36,864 bases of DNA from Actinomycetota bacterium (GTDB taxonomy: Bacteria; Actinomycetota; Nitriliruptoria; Nitriliruptorales; Nitriliruptoraceae): positions 1-36,864 of the forward strand of contig JAHWJY010000015.1 of NCBI GenBank assembly GCA_019348135.1. Direction: 5' to 3'. Position numbers and translations under genes: made by a program. Below the pieces are notes generated by a model. That model saw nothing but the letters and a program-made list of their open reading frames with translations, was not told the DNA's origin and ran no database searches. Of the stretch, positions 8,176 to 17,369 are shown one piece after another. Positions within the stretch are counted from its first letter, which is position 1. Each line of letters starts with the position of its first letter.

Positions 8176-9402
8176 TCAGCCCTCGACGTCGTCCCCGACC
8201 GTGCGCTCGTCCGGCACGTTGGGGAGGATGTTCGCGGTGTAGGACCGTGCAGCGGACAGCAGGTCCATGTCCCGGCCCTCGATGGTCGACATGAAGTACC
8301 AGTGCTCGAGCACCTCGTGGAAGAGCTGTGCCGGATCGCGCTTGGCCCGGAGCTCGGCGGGCACCTCGGCGACCGTTGGCTCGAAGGACGACTCGAGCCA
8401 GCGCGCCGCGACCACGTGCGTCGGGTAGCTGCGGCCCTCCTGCGCCTCCACCGAGGCCCGGAACGACTCCATGTCGTTCAGCAGCCGGGCCGCCTGGTGG
8501 TCCTGGACGTCGAGTCCGGTCAGCTCGCGCAGGCGACGGCGGTGGCGGCCCGGCTCGACCACCTTGGTCGACAGCTTCAGCCGCAGCCGGTCGCCCTCGC
8601 CCTCGAGCTCGACCTCCTCGACGTCGAAGCCGAGGTCGTTGATGCGACGCAGCCGGTCGGCGATGCGGTAGCGCTCGTCGGGGCCGAACTCCTCCTCGCG
8701 GGTGAGCTCGGCCCACAGCCCGTCGTAGCGCGCGCGTAGCTCGTCGCCGAGCTCGGCCGGGTCGAGGTCAGGCCGGACGAGACCGGCCGCCTGGAGGTCC
8801 AGCAGCTCGCCGGCGCAGCGCTCGACGGCGCCCTCGACGTCCGACCAGCGCTGCCCGTCGGTGAGCGTGTCGTGGAGCTCCCCCGTCTCGGCGTCGACGA
8901 GGTAGGCCGACAGCCGTCCCGCGTCCCGGCGGAAGAGCGTGTTCGACAGCGAACAGTCGCCCCACCGGAAGCCCACGAGGTGGATCCGGACCAGCAGGTC
9001 CACGAGGGCGTCCAGCATCGGCTCGCGGAGCGAGCTCGCGTCCTCGCGCTGGAACAGCAGCCGGTACGGCAGCGAGAACTCCAGGTGCTTGGTGATGAGC
9101 GCGGCGTCGATCTGCTCCCCGTCGCGCCTGGCCCGTTGCGTGACGACGCCCACGACGTCGACGACCGGGACGGCCTCGTCGGCGAGGTAGCGGAGGAAGC
9201 GGTACTCGCGCTGGGCGTACCGGCGCGGCAGCTCCTTCACCACGTAGATGTCGTCGCCGTAGGCGACGGTGCGCACGACGTGTCGGTGGATGCCGCGGGG
9301 GACGTCGACCAGCCGTGGGACGTCCCACTCCTCGAGCGGGACGTCCCACGGGAGGTCGAGGAAGTCCGGGTGGCCGGTCCGTGCGACCAGCTGGAAGCGC
9401 AC
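8176..9402 (-). CDS. DUF4032 protein with kinase-like (LPS-kinase/RIO-type) N-terminal half
   Basis: The product has 408 residues and starts at GTG 9402, with GGAGGGG a few nucleotides upstream. The N-terminal half looks like a protein-kinase fold: Lys56 (YVVKEL), Glu66 (QREYRFL), catalytic loop GDCSLSNTLF with Asp149 and Asn154, and metal-binding Asp170 (YLVDAETG). The rest matches my recollection of DUF4032, a helical actinobacterial domain of unknown role. The gene is the last of the sugar ABC operon, 11 bp after the second permease. Phosphorylation of an imported sugar or of an operon protein is possible but unproved. Kinase activity is inferred from residue conservation. Confidence 0.8.
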   Translation of the reverse strand: MRFQLVARTGHPDFLDLPWDVPLEEWDVPRLVDVPRGIHRHVVRTVAYGDDIYVVKELPRRYAQREYRFLRYLADEAVPVVDVVGVVTQRARRDGEQIDAALITKHLEFSLPYRLLFQREDASSLREPMLDALVDLLVRIHLVGFRWGDCSLSNTLFRRDAGRLSAYLVDAETGELHDTLTDGQRWSDVEGAVERCAGELLDLQAAGLVRPDLDPAELGDELRARYDGLWAELTREEEFGPDERYRIADRLRRINDLGFDVEEVELEGEGDRLRLKLSTKVVEPGRHRRRLRELTGLDVQDHQAARLLNDMESFRASVEAQEGRSYPTHVVAARWLESSFEPTVAEVPAELRAKRDPAQLFHEVLEHWYFMSTIEGRDMDLLSAARSYTANILPNVPDERTVGDDVEG

Positions 9403-9413
9403 CGCCCCTCCGT

Positions 9414-10322
9414 CTAGCCCTTGACCGAGCCCGCGGTGAGGCCGCGGACGAAGTACCGCTGGAGGCTGAAGAAGACGATCAGGGGCACGGTCATCGTGAT
9501 GAACGCCCCGGCCGTGAGCAGGTGCCAGGCCTGGCCCTGGCTCCCCAGGAGGCTCGCGAGGTTGAGCGTGACGACCTGGACGTCCGGGGACCCGCCGAGG
9601 AAGACGAGCGCGACCAGCAGGTCGTTCCAGACCCACAGGAACTGGAAGATGGCGTAGGCCGCCAGGGCGGGGACCGACAGCGGGATGATGAGCCGCCAGA
9701 ACGTCTGGAAGTGGCCGGCGCCGTCCACCTTGGCGGACTCGATCACCTCGCGCGGCAACGAGCCCATGTAGTTGCGGAACAGGTAGACGGCCAGGGGCAT
9801 GCCGAACGCCGTGTGCGCCAGCCACACGGCGAGGAAGGTGCCGGTGATGCCGAGACTGGAGTACATCCGCAGCATGGGCACCAGCGCGACCTGCAGCGGC
9901 ACCACCAGCAACGCGACGAACACGACGAACATGACCTCCCGGCCGCGGAACTCCATCCACGCGAAGGCGTAGGCGGCGAACGCGGCGGCCAGGATCGGGA
10001 TGACCGTGGCGGGGATGGAGACGGCGAGGCTGTTGACGAACGCGGCACCCATCCCACCGTCGAGCACCGTCGCGTAGTTCTCGAGGGTCCAGTCGAGCGG
10101 CGTCGTGATCTGCGACCACCACCCGCTGGTCCGCACCGCCGCCTCGGGCCGGAACGACGACACCAGCAGGCCGATGGTGGGGATGGTCCACACGAGGACG
10201 ATGACGGCGAGAGCGATCCGCACGATCCAGCCGCCCGCCCCGGGCCTCGGCCCGCCGCCGGACGTGGCGTCGGTATCCGACCACTCCTCGGTGTCGGGAG
10301 CAGGAGCGGCGTTGGCGCTCAT
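9414..10322 (-). CDS. ABC sugar transporter permease, MalG/AglG type
   Basis: The product has 302 residues. An N-terminal cytoplasmic tail of about 30 residues is followed by six hydrophobic segments. The EAA loop that contacts the ATPase is visible (ESAKVDGAGHFQTFW). The C-terminus FFSLQRYFVRGLTAGSVKG is typical of MalG-type carbohydrate permeases. The ATG start overlaps the stop of the first permease by 4 bp (ATGA), so translation is coupled and the two form the membrane heterodimer. Confidence 0.93.
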   Translation of the reverse strand: MSANAAPAPDTEEWSDTDATSGGGPRPGAGGWIVRIALAVIVLVWTIPTIGLLVSSFRPEAAVRTSGWWSQITTPLDWTLENYATVLDGGMGAAFVNSLAVSIPATVIPILAAAFAAYAFAWMEFRGREVMFVVFVALLVVPLQVALVPMLRMYSSLGITGTFLAVWLAHTAFGMPLAVYLFRNYMGSLPREVIESAKVDGAGHFQTFWRLIIPLSVPALAAYAIFQFLWVWNDLLVALVFLGGSPDVQVVTLNLASLLGSQGQAWHLLTAGAFITMTVPLIVFFSLQRYFVRGLTAGSVKG

Positions 10323-11293
10323 CGGGCGGACTCCTGTTCGCGGAAGCGGCGGATGTTGCTGATCATGAACGGGATCGTGACGACGATCAGGAACACCACG
10401 AGCACGGACGCACGGCCCAGCTGGCGGTTGTTGATCATCTCCGTGATGAAGCGGTGGGCCACGACGTCGGTGCCGTTGCGACCGCCGGTCATCACGAGCA
10501 CGATGTCGAAGACCTTCAGCACGAGGATCAGGATGGTCGTGCCCACCACCACGATCGTCGACCGGATCTGCGGGACGACGACCCGCCAGAAGATCTGGAC
10601 CTCGGTCGCGCCGTCGATGCGCGCGGCTTCGATGGTGTCGTCGGGGACGTTCTTGATGGCGGCGGACAGCAGCACCATGGCGAACCCGGCCTGCAGCCAG
10701 ATCATGATGACCATCAGCAGGAAGTCGTTGTACTGCTGCTGGTCCAGCCACGCGACGGGCTCGTTGCCGAGCTGGGTCCAGATGGCGTTCAGGATGCCGA
10801 TCTGGGGCTGTCCCTGGGCCCGCCAGGCGTAGATGAACCCCCAGATGGTCGATGCGCCCACGAAGCTGATCGCCATCGGGAGGAAGATCAGCGACTTGGC
10901 GGTGTTCTCCCACTTCGGCCGGAGCTTGTCCGCCAGCACCGCCACGGCCAGGCCGACGGCCACCGACACCGCGGGGACCACGAGGATCCACAGGACGTTG
11001 TTCCAGATCGTCTCGCGCGTGCCGGGGTCGGTCACGAGGTACTCGTAGTTCTTCGACCCCACGAAGGACGTGGAGCGGGCGTCCATGAAGCTGCGACGGA
11101 TGGTGTCCAGCGCGGGGAACAACAGGTACAGCCCGACGATGAGGATCGCCGGACCGATGAAGACCCACGGCCGCGCCGTGTCGCGCATGCGCTGGGGCAG
11201 CGTGTGCTCGACGAGGTAGTTCAGCCCGTAGAACAGCGCGACCGTGCCGCCGACACCGACGACGATCGCGAACAGCGCGGTCAAGAGCTTCAT
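10319..11293 (-). CDS. ABC sugar transporter permease, MalF/AglF type
   Basis: The product has 324 residues and an ATG start, with GTGAGGAG about 8 nt upstream. An extra N-terminal membrane helix (residues 5-28) precedes the usual six. The EAA motif is EAARIDGATEVQIFWRVVVP. The long N-terminal region and the GFIYAW segment match permeases of the alpha-glucoside (AglF/GgtC) branch. The gene follows the binding-protein gene, from which it is separated by a strong hairpin at 11319-11350. Confidence 0.93.
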   Translation of the reverse strand: MKLLTALFAIVVGVGGTVALFYGLNYLVEHTLPQRMRDTARPWVFIGPAILIVGLYLLFPALDTIRRSFMDARSTSFVGSKNYEYLVTDPGTRETIWNNVLWILVVPAVSVAVGLAVAVLADKLRPKWENTAKSLIFLPMAISFVGASTIWGFIYAWRAQGQPQIGILNAIWTQLGNEPVAWLDQQQYNDFLLMVIMIWLQAGFAMVLLSAAIKNVPDDTIEAARIDGATEVQIFWRVVVPQIRSTIVVVGTTILILVLKVFDIVLVMTGGRNGTDVVAHRFITEMINNRQLGRASVLVVFLIVVTIPFMISNIRRFREQESAR

Positions 11294-11318
11294 GCTCGGC
11301 TCCTCACGGGTCGAAGGG

Positions 11319-11350
11319 TCGGGGGCGGGCGGGTGTCCGCCCGCCCCCGA
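11319..11350 (-). terminator. Strong hairpin between binding-protein and permease genes (attenuator or mRNA-stability element)
   Basis: A perfect 14-bp, almost all G-C stem closes the loop GTGT (left arm 11319-11332, right arm 11337-11350). It starts 10 nt after the binding-protein stop and ends before the permease ribosome-binding site. No T-run follows, so partial termination or 3'-end protection is more likely than a full stop. E. coli malE-malF has a comparable intercistronic element. Confidence 0.7.
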
Positions 11351-11359
11351 TCCGTGCGG

Positions 11360-12649
11360 TCAGCCCTCCGGCCAGGCCGCATCGATGTTCGACAGCGTCG
11401 TCTCGAGGTCCTGACCGCTGATCCAGGCGGAGATCTCGGCGAAGAACGCCTCTCCACCGACCGCACTGGGCATCAGGTCCGAGCCGTCGAAGCGCGCCAC
11501 CTCGGCGTTGGCGAGGAGCTCACCCTGCCGCGCGAGGCTGTCGTTCGGGTAGAGGCTCGTGTCGAAGTCGGAGCGCACCGACAGCGACCCGGAGCCGTCG
11601 TGGCTGTGCCACGCCTCCTGGCCCTCGCTGGAGACGAGGAACTCGACCAGCTCACCGGCGGTGGCGTTGTCGGTCAGCACGGCCGCGACGTCACCGGAGA
11701 ACACGGCGCCACCCTGGTCCTCGACCGGCGGCATGATCGTCACGCTGTACTCCGTGCCGAACTCGCCGTCGAACTCACCCTCGATGAAGCCCGCCTGGCG
11801 GTGCAGGAGGCATGCCGGAGGGTCCTGGAACATCGGTGCGGCCGCCTCGGCGAACGGCGTGTTCGTGATGCCGGTCGGACCACCGAGGACGTACTCCTCG
11901 TTGAGGAAGATCTCACCGACCAGCTCGAACGCCTCGGTGACCTCGGGGGAGCTGAAGTCGAGCTCACCCTGGACCCACTGGTCGTAGACGTCGGGACCGT
12001 GCAGGCGCAGCATCGCGTCCTCGATCCAGTTGGTCGCGACCCAGCCGGTCGCGCCACCGGACTCGATGCCGATGCACCAGGGCGTGGTGCCCGAGTCAGC
12101 GATGGTCTGCGTGAGGTCCATCATCCCGGACCACGAATCGGGCTCCTCGTAGCCGGCCTCCTCGAACACGTCGGCGCGGTACCACAGCAGGCTGCTCACG
12201 GCGGCCTTGACCACGACGCCGTACGAGGTGTCGTCGAAGGTGCCGGTCTCGACCATGCCCGGGACCAGTCCGTCGAGCCCGTCGATACCGACGTCCTCCA
12301 GCGATGTCAGCTGCCCTTCGCCGGCGAGCCCCTCGAGGGCGCCCGGCTGCGGGTGCAGGACCACGTCCGGCGGATCGCCGCCGTCGACGCGGATGCCGAG
12401 GGTGGTCGCGATGTCGTCGGTGAACTCGGCCGTCACCGTGTTCCCCGTGCTCTCCTCGAAGGCGTCGAGGGCGGCCTGCAACGCCGCCTGCTCCTCGGTG
12501 CCGGCGATGGCGTGCAGGAGGGAGACCTCACCGGTGCCCTCGGCGCCCTCGCCGCCCCCCTCGTCGTCGCCGCCGCACGCCGTCAGTGCCAGCGCCCCCA
12601 CAGCGACGATCGCGACGAACCTGCGCGTCCGCTTCCCATCTGTTCTCAC
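11360..12649 (-). CDS. Lipoprotein alpha-glucoside/sugar-binding protein of ABC transporter
   Basis: I chose the GTG at 12649 because AAGGAG lies 6 nt upstream and the signal peptide then has normal length. Longer in-frame starts, up to an ATG-equivalent at 12697, would overlap the ATPase gene. The product has 429 residues. It has KRTRR, a hydrophobic core, the lipobox LTAC with Cys25, and an acidic Gly/Glu/Asp linker. The remainder is an extracellular solute-binding fold of family 1, with DDIATTLGIRVDGGDPPDV, a segment starting WSGMMDLTQ, and GATGWVATNWIED. It captures the sugar outside the membrane and hands it to the permease pair. Substrate assignment rests on the neighbouring alpha-glucosidase. 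Confidence 0.93.
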   Translation of the reverse strand: MRTDGKRTRRFVAIVAVGALALTACGGDDEGGGEGAEGTGEVSLLHAIAGTEEQAALQAALDAFEESTGNTVTAEFTDDIATTLGIRVDGGDPPDVVLHPQPGALEGLAGEGQLTSLEDVGIDGLDGLVPGMVETGTFDDTSYGVVVKAAVSSLLWYRADVFEEAGYEEPDSWSGMMDLTQTIADSGTTPWCIGIESGGATGWVATNWIEDAMLRLHGPDVYDQWVQGELDFSSPEVTEAFELVGEIFLNEEYVLGGPTGITNTPFAEAAAPMFQDPPACLLHRQAGFIEGEFDGEFGTEYSVTIMPPVEDQGGAVFSGDVAAVLTDNATAGELVEFLVSSEGQEAWHSHDGSGSLSVRSDFDTSLYPNDSLARQGELLANAEVARFDGSDLMPSAVGGEAFFAEISAWISGQDLETTLSNIDAAWPEG

Positions 12650-12693
12650 GAACTGCTCCTTGTCCCGTTGTTGCATCTGTCGTCCGTCTGGCG

Positions 12694-13887
<1,194 letters not shown>

Positions 13888-13916
13888 GACGATCTCCCGG
13901 TCCGCGTACCCCGATG

Positions 13917-13933
13917 GGTGGGCCAGTCCCACC
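13917..13933. promoter_or_regulatory. Inverted repeat GGTGGG-N5-CCCACC, candidate operator of the sugar operon
   Basis: A perfect 6-bp dyad sits in the 140-bp region between the ABC operon and the divergent alpha-glucosidase. It lies just downstream of the predicted operon transcription start. No LacI-type regulator gene is in the window. The repeat could alternatively fold as a leader hairpin. Confidence 0.4.
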
Positions 13934-13945
13934 TGACCTCGGTCG

Positions 13946-13951
13946 ACCCTA
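13946..13951 (-). promoter_or_regulatory. -10 hexamer TAGGGT for the ABC operon
   Basis: TAGGGT on the minus strand fits TAnnnT. It predicts a start near 13939 and a leader of about 50 nt holding the GGTGGG/CCCACC dyad and the GGGAGA ribosome site. Confidence 0.35.
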
Positions 13952-14027
13952 GGTCCGCGGCGCGGTGACCGCACGCGTTTTCTCCGACCGCCGGGCCCGG
14001 CCGTCGACGGACCCGAGGTGCTAGACC

Positions 14028-15677
14028 GTGCCCGACGTGAGGAGCGGTGTGGGCGAGGAACCGGGAGACAGGCCGAGTGCGTGGTGGCACGGCACCGTCG
14101 GCTACGAGATCTACATCCGCTCGTTCCAGGACTCCGACGGCGACGGCGTGGGCGACCTCGAGGGCATCCGCCGGCGTCTGCCCTACCTCGCCGAGCTCGG
14201 GATCGACCTCGTCTGGATCACGCCGTTCTACCCCTCGCCGCAGGCGGACCACGGCTACGACGTGGCGGACTACGTCGACGTCGATCCGACGTTCGGCGAC
14301 CTCGCCGACCTCGACCGCGTGGTGTCCGACTGCCACGACCTCGGGATGCGGCTCGTGATCGACCTCGTGCCCAACCACTCGTCGTCCGAGCACCCGTGGT
14401 TCCGTGCCGCGCTCGCCGGCGACCCGCACTACCGCGACCACTACGTCTGGGCCGACCCCGCGCCGGACGGCGGTCCGCCCAACAACTGGGTGAGCAACTT
14501 CGGCGGACCCGCGTGGACGCTCGACGAGCGGTCCGGGCAGTACTACATGCACCTGTTCCTGCCCGAGCAACCCGACCTCAACTGGGCGAACCCGGCCGTC
14601 CACGACGAGTTCGACCGCATCCTGCGGTTCTGGTTCGAACGTGGCGTCGACGGGGTCCGCATCGACGTCGCGCACTCGCTCACCGAGGACCCGCAGCTGC
14701 GCGACAACCCCCGGCGGGCGGCCCTCCCGCCGGCCGGCGCCGCCCCGAGCGAGGTGTGGGACGCCTACGAGCACCGCTTCGACCAGGACCAGGCGGACGT
14801 GCTCGACGTCTTCCGGCGCTGGAACGCCCTCGCCGCCGAGCACGACGCCTTCCTCGTCGGCGAGGTCTACCTCCTCGAGCCCGACCTGCTCACCCGCTAC
14901 GTGGCGGACCAGGACGGGCTGCACTCGTCGTTCGCGTTCCCGGCCCTGCGGACGGCGTGGGACGCCGGCGACATCCGCACCACCCTCGGAGCGTGCGTCA
15001 CCGCCGGCGCGGGCGCGCTGTCCTGGCCGTTGTCGAGCCACGACGACCCCCACGCGGCGAGCCGCTTCGGCGGCGGGGACCGGGGACGCCGGCGACAGCT
15101 GGCCTACCTGACGCTGCTGTGCGCCCTGCCGGGCATCCCGTTCCTGTTCCAGGGCGACGAGCTGGGGCTCGAGAACGGCGTCGTGGCCGCCGGTCACGCC
15201 GCCGACCCGATGGCCGTCCGGAACCCCGGCGCGGCGGGCCGGGACGGGTCGCGCACCCCGATGGTGTGGGAGCCGGGCCCCGGCTTCGGCTTCACCACCG
15301 GGGAGCCGTGGCTGCCGTTCGGCAGCAACCGCCGCGACGAGGACACGGTCGCGGCGCAGCTGCAGCAGCCGGACTCGCACCTCGACCGCACGCGCCGGCT
15401 GCTCGCCCTCCGACGCGAGCTCGCCCCCTGCTGGGACGACGGCGCGTCCGTCACGTGGCTGGAGGCGACGGAGGACGTGGTCGCGCTGCAGCGCGGGGAC
15501 ACGCTCGTGGCGCTGAACGCCGGCGAGACGGCCGCGCGCGTCCGGCTGCCCGACGCCGGCCGGTGGCACCCGCGCTACGCCTCCAGCGGCGGGATCCCGG
15601 AGGTGGCGGACGGCGCCGTCGTGGTCGCGCCGGACGCCGCGGTCCTGCTGGTCACGGCGTCTCCCTCGGCGTCGTGA
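14028..15677 (+). CDS. GH13 alpha-glucosidase
   Basis: The 549-residue cytoplasmic glycosidase has the (beta/alpha)8 domain of GH13. Region I is DLVPNHSS. Region II is GVRIDVAHS with nucleophile Asp213. Region III is FLVGEVYLL with acid/base Glu279. Region IV is SSHDDPHAASR with Asp339, where most relatives have NHD. There is no signal peptide. It would hydrolyse alpha-glucosides imported by the divergent ABC system. GAGG precedes the GTG; a second in-frame GTG at 14037 is possible. The last 26 bp overlap the convergent NuoF-like gene. Confidence 0.93.
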   Translation: MPDVRSGVGEEPGDRPSAWWHGTVGYEIYIRSFQDSDGDGVGDLEGIRRRLPYLAELGIDLVWITPFYPSPQADHGYDVADYVDVDPTFGDLADLDRVVSDCHDLGMRLVIDLVPNHSSSEHPWFRAALAGDPHYRDHYVWADPAPDGGPPNNWVSNFGGPAWTLDERSGQYYMHLFLPEQPDLNWANPAVHDEFDRILRFWFERGVDGVRIDVAHSLTEDPQLRDNPRRAALPPAGAAPSEVWDAYEHRFDQDQADVLDVFRRWNALAAEHDAFLVGEVYLLEPDLLTRYVADQDGLHSSFAFPALRTAWDAGDIRTTLGACVTAGAGALSWPLSSHDDPHAASRFGGGDRGRRRQLAYLTLLCALPGIPFLFQGDELGLENGVVAAGHAADPMAVRNPGAAGRDGSRTPMVWEPGPGFGFTTGEPWLPFGSNRRDEDTVAAQLQQPDSHLDRTRRLLALRRELAPCWDDGASVTWLEATEDVVALQRGDTLVALNAGETAARVRLPDAGRWHPRYASSGGIPEVADGAVVVAPDAAVLLVTASPSAS

Positions 15678-17040
15678 TGGCCGACAGCCGCTCGTCGGCG
15701 GGCTCCTCGTCGGCGTAGGACCAGTCCGCCTGCTTGAGGTGGTAGCGCGGGTGGTAGGTCACCTCGCCCGTGTCCTCGTCGATGTCGTCGATCAGCGGCG
15801 TCGGGACGTCGCGGTCCGACGGGCACGGCGTGCCGGCGTGGGCGACGAACTCGTCCACGAACCGCTCGACCGTCGAGCCGACCATGATCTGCTCGCCCAC
15901 GGGGAGGTAGCAGCGGTTCTGGTCCGTGACGGTGTGGGTCCGCTTCAGGATCTCCTCGAGGTCGGTCTGGGTGCCCTCACCGCGGTCGACCTTCGCGAGC
16001 AGGTCGGTGATCTCGCCCGTGCCGAGCTTGCAGGCGTTGCACTGCCCGCAGGACTCGACCGCCAGGAAGTTCGAGAGGGTGAGGAGCACCTTGACGATGC
16101 AGTGACGGGAGTCGTAGACCACGAAGCCGCCGCTGCCGAGCCCGGTGCCGGCCTCGCTCATGTCGTCGAAGGTCAGCGGCGTGTCCAGCTGGTCCGGCGT
16201 GATGACGGTGTTCGAGGTCCCGCTGTAGACCGCCTTGACGTCCGAGGCGCCGGCGATGTCCACCAGCAGCGTGCGCAGCGGGGTACCGAGCGGGAGCTCG
16301 TAGACGCCGGGGTTGGCGACGTCGCCCACGACCGTGAACAGCATCGAGCCCGGGCTGTCGTCGGTCCCCGTCTCCCGGAACCAGTCCGCGCCGTGCGCGA
16401 GGATCCTCGCCACGTGCACGTAGCTCTCGACGTTGTTCACGACCGTCGGGTTCGGGGTCGTCGTCGTCGCGAACAGACCGGTCTGGTAGGGCGGCAGGAT
16501 GCGCGGGAGCGGGAGCTTGCCCTCGATGACCTCGAGCATCGCCTTCTCCTCGCCGAACAGGTACTCGTCCGGGCCCAGGTGGATCTCGATGCGGTCGGCG
16601 CCGCGCCAGCCGGCCTCGCGCATCTCGGTGAGCGCCGTCCCGAGGCGTTCGACGGGGCGGGTGAACTTCTCCTTGATGCCGACGAACGCCTGCCGGGCGC
16701 CCGTGGCGTACATCGCGATCATCACGCCCTCGAGGAACGCGTACGGGTCGGCCTCGATGAGCGTGCGGTCCTTGTAGGTGCCGGGCTCGCCCTCGGCGGC
16801 GTTGGCGACGAGGTAGACCGGTGAGTCCGACTCGGCGGCGGTCTCGAGCACCCCGCGCCACTTGGTCGCCGTGGGGAACCCGGCGCCGCCCCGTCCGCGC
16901 AGGCCCGCCGCGGCGACCTCCTCGATGACGTCCTCCGGGGCGCGGTCGAGCGCGTTGGTGAGCCCCGCGCCGCCGTCGCCCGCGAGGTAGGCCTCGAGAT
17001 CCGGTACGGCCTCGTCGGGGAGCAAACGGTTCACGGCCAC
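15652..17040 (-). CDS. Stand-alone NuoF-like NADH-binding flavoprotein (complex I 51-kDa family)
   Basis: The product has 462 residues and starts at a GTG with GAGGA upstream. GRGGAGFP (49-56) and the TKW that follows form the FMN/NADH-binding start of the family. ANAAEGEPGTYKDR and VNNVESY are further conserved blocks. An SLBB-type segment with GTSNTVI follows. The Fe-S cluster ligands are SCGQCNAC and, later, a Cys in NRCYLP. No NuoE, NuoG, hydrogenase or formate dehydrogenase gene is next to it, so its partner is unknown. Transfer of electrons from NADH to another protein is likely. It is divergent from the broken NTF2-like gene. Confidence 0.88.
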   Translation of the reverse strand: MAVNRLLPDEAVPDLEAYLAGDGGAGLTNALDRAPEDVIEEVAAAGLRGRGGAGFPTATKWRGVLETAAESDSPVYLVANAAEGEPGTYKDRTLIEADPYAFLEGVMIAMYATGARQAFVGIKEKFTRPVERLGTALTEMREAGWRGADRIEIHLGPDEYLFGEEKAMLEVIEGKLPLPRILPPYQTGLFATTTTPNPTVVNNVESYVHVARILAHGADWFRETGTDDSPGSMLFTVVGDVANPGVYELPLGTPLRTLLVDIAGASDVKAVYSGTSNTVITPDQLDTPLTFDDMSEAGTGLGSGGFVVYDSRHCIVKVLLTLSNFLAVESCGQCNACKLGTGEITDLLAKVDRGEGTQTDLEEILKRTHTVTDQNRCYLPVGEQIMVGSTVERFVDEFVAHAGTPCPSDRDVPTPLIDDIDEDTGEVTYHPRYHLKQADWSYADEEPADERLSAITTPRETP

Positions 17041-17067
17041 GTCGGTCCTCGCTCGTCGTCGCTCTGG

Positions 17068-17073
17068 ACCGTA
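17068..17073 (-). promoter_or_regulatory. -10 hexamer TACGGT for the NuoF-like gene
   Basis: TACGGT on the minus strand predicts a start near 17060 and a leader of about 20 nt containing the GAGGA site before the GTG at 17040. Confidence 0.35.
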
Positions 17074-17079
17074 GCGACG

Positions 17080-17085
17080 TAGGCT
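17080..17085 (+). promoter_or_regulatory. -10 hexamer TAGGCT before the NTF2-like pseudogene, leaderless
   Basis: TAGGCT ends 6 nt before the ATG at 17092, which places the predicted start on the A of ATG. The promoter looks intact although the gene is broken. Confidence 0.35.
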
Positions 17086-17091
17086 CCGGGG

Positions 17092-17369
17092 ATGACCCCC
17101 TTCCGCACGGCCGTCGAGGCAGGTGACCACGCCGCCATCGCGGCGCTCCTCGCCGACGACGTGGTCTTCAACAGCCCCGCCGTCACCGCGTCGTGCTGAT
17201 CTTCGCCGCCCGCGTGGGCGACCGCGCGCTCCAGGGCCTCGACCACCTCGTCCTCGACGACACCGGTCGCATCACCGAGTTCACGGTGATGATCCGCCCG
17301 CTGTCCGGTCTCATCGCGGCCGCGACGGCGACGGGGGCACGGCTGGAGTCCGATCCCGTGCCCGCCTGA
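17092..17369 (+). pseudogene. NTF2/SnoaL-like protein gene with internal deletion and frameshift
   Basis: Frame 1 from the ATG gives the N-terminus of a SnoaL-like fold (MTPFRTAVEAGDHAAIAALL, then ADDVVFNSPAV) and stops at 17197-17199. In another frame the typical C-terminus continues at 17193 (VLIFAARVGDRALQGLDHL, RITEFTVMIRPLSGL) to the TGA at 17367-17369. Relatives have about 40-50 residues between these halves, so an out-of-frame internal deletion of more than 100 bp is the simplest explanation. The 3' end overlaps the convergent methyltransferase gene. An assembly error is possible. Confidence 0.75.

Noticed and set aside
9414-11168. A single long minus-strand ORF spanning both permeases
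   Set aside because: The upstream part is out-of-frame shadow of the first permease. The real second permease starts at 10322 with an ATGA overlap.
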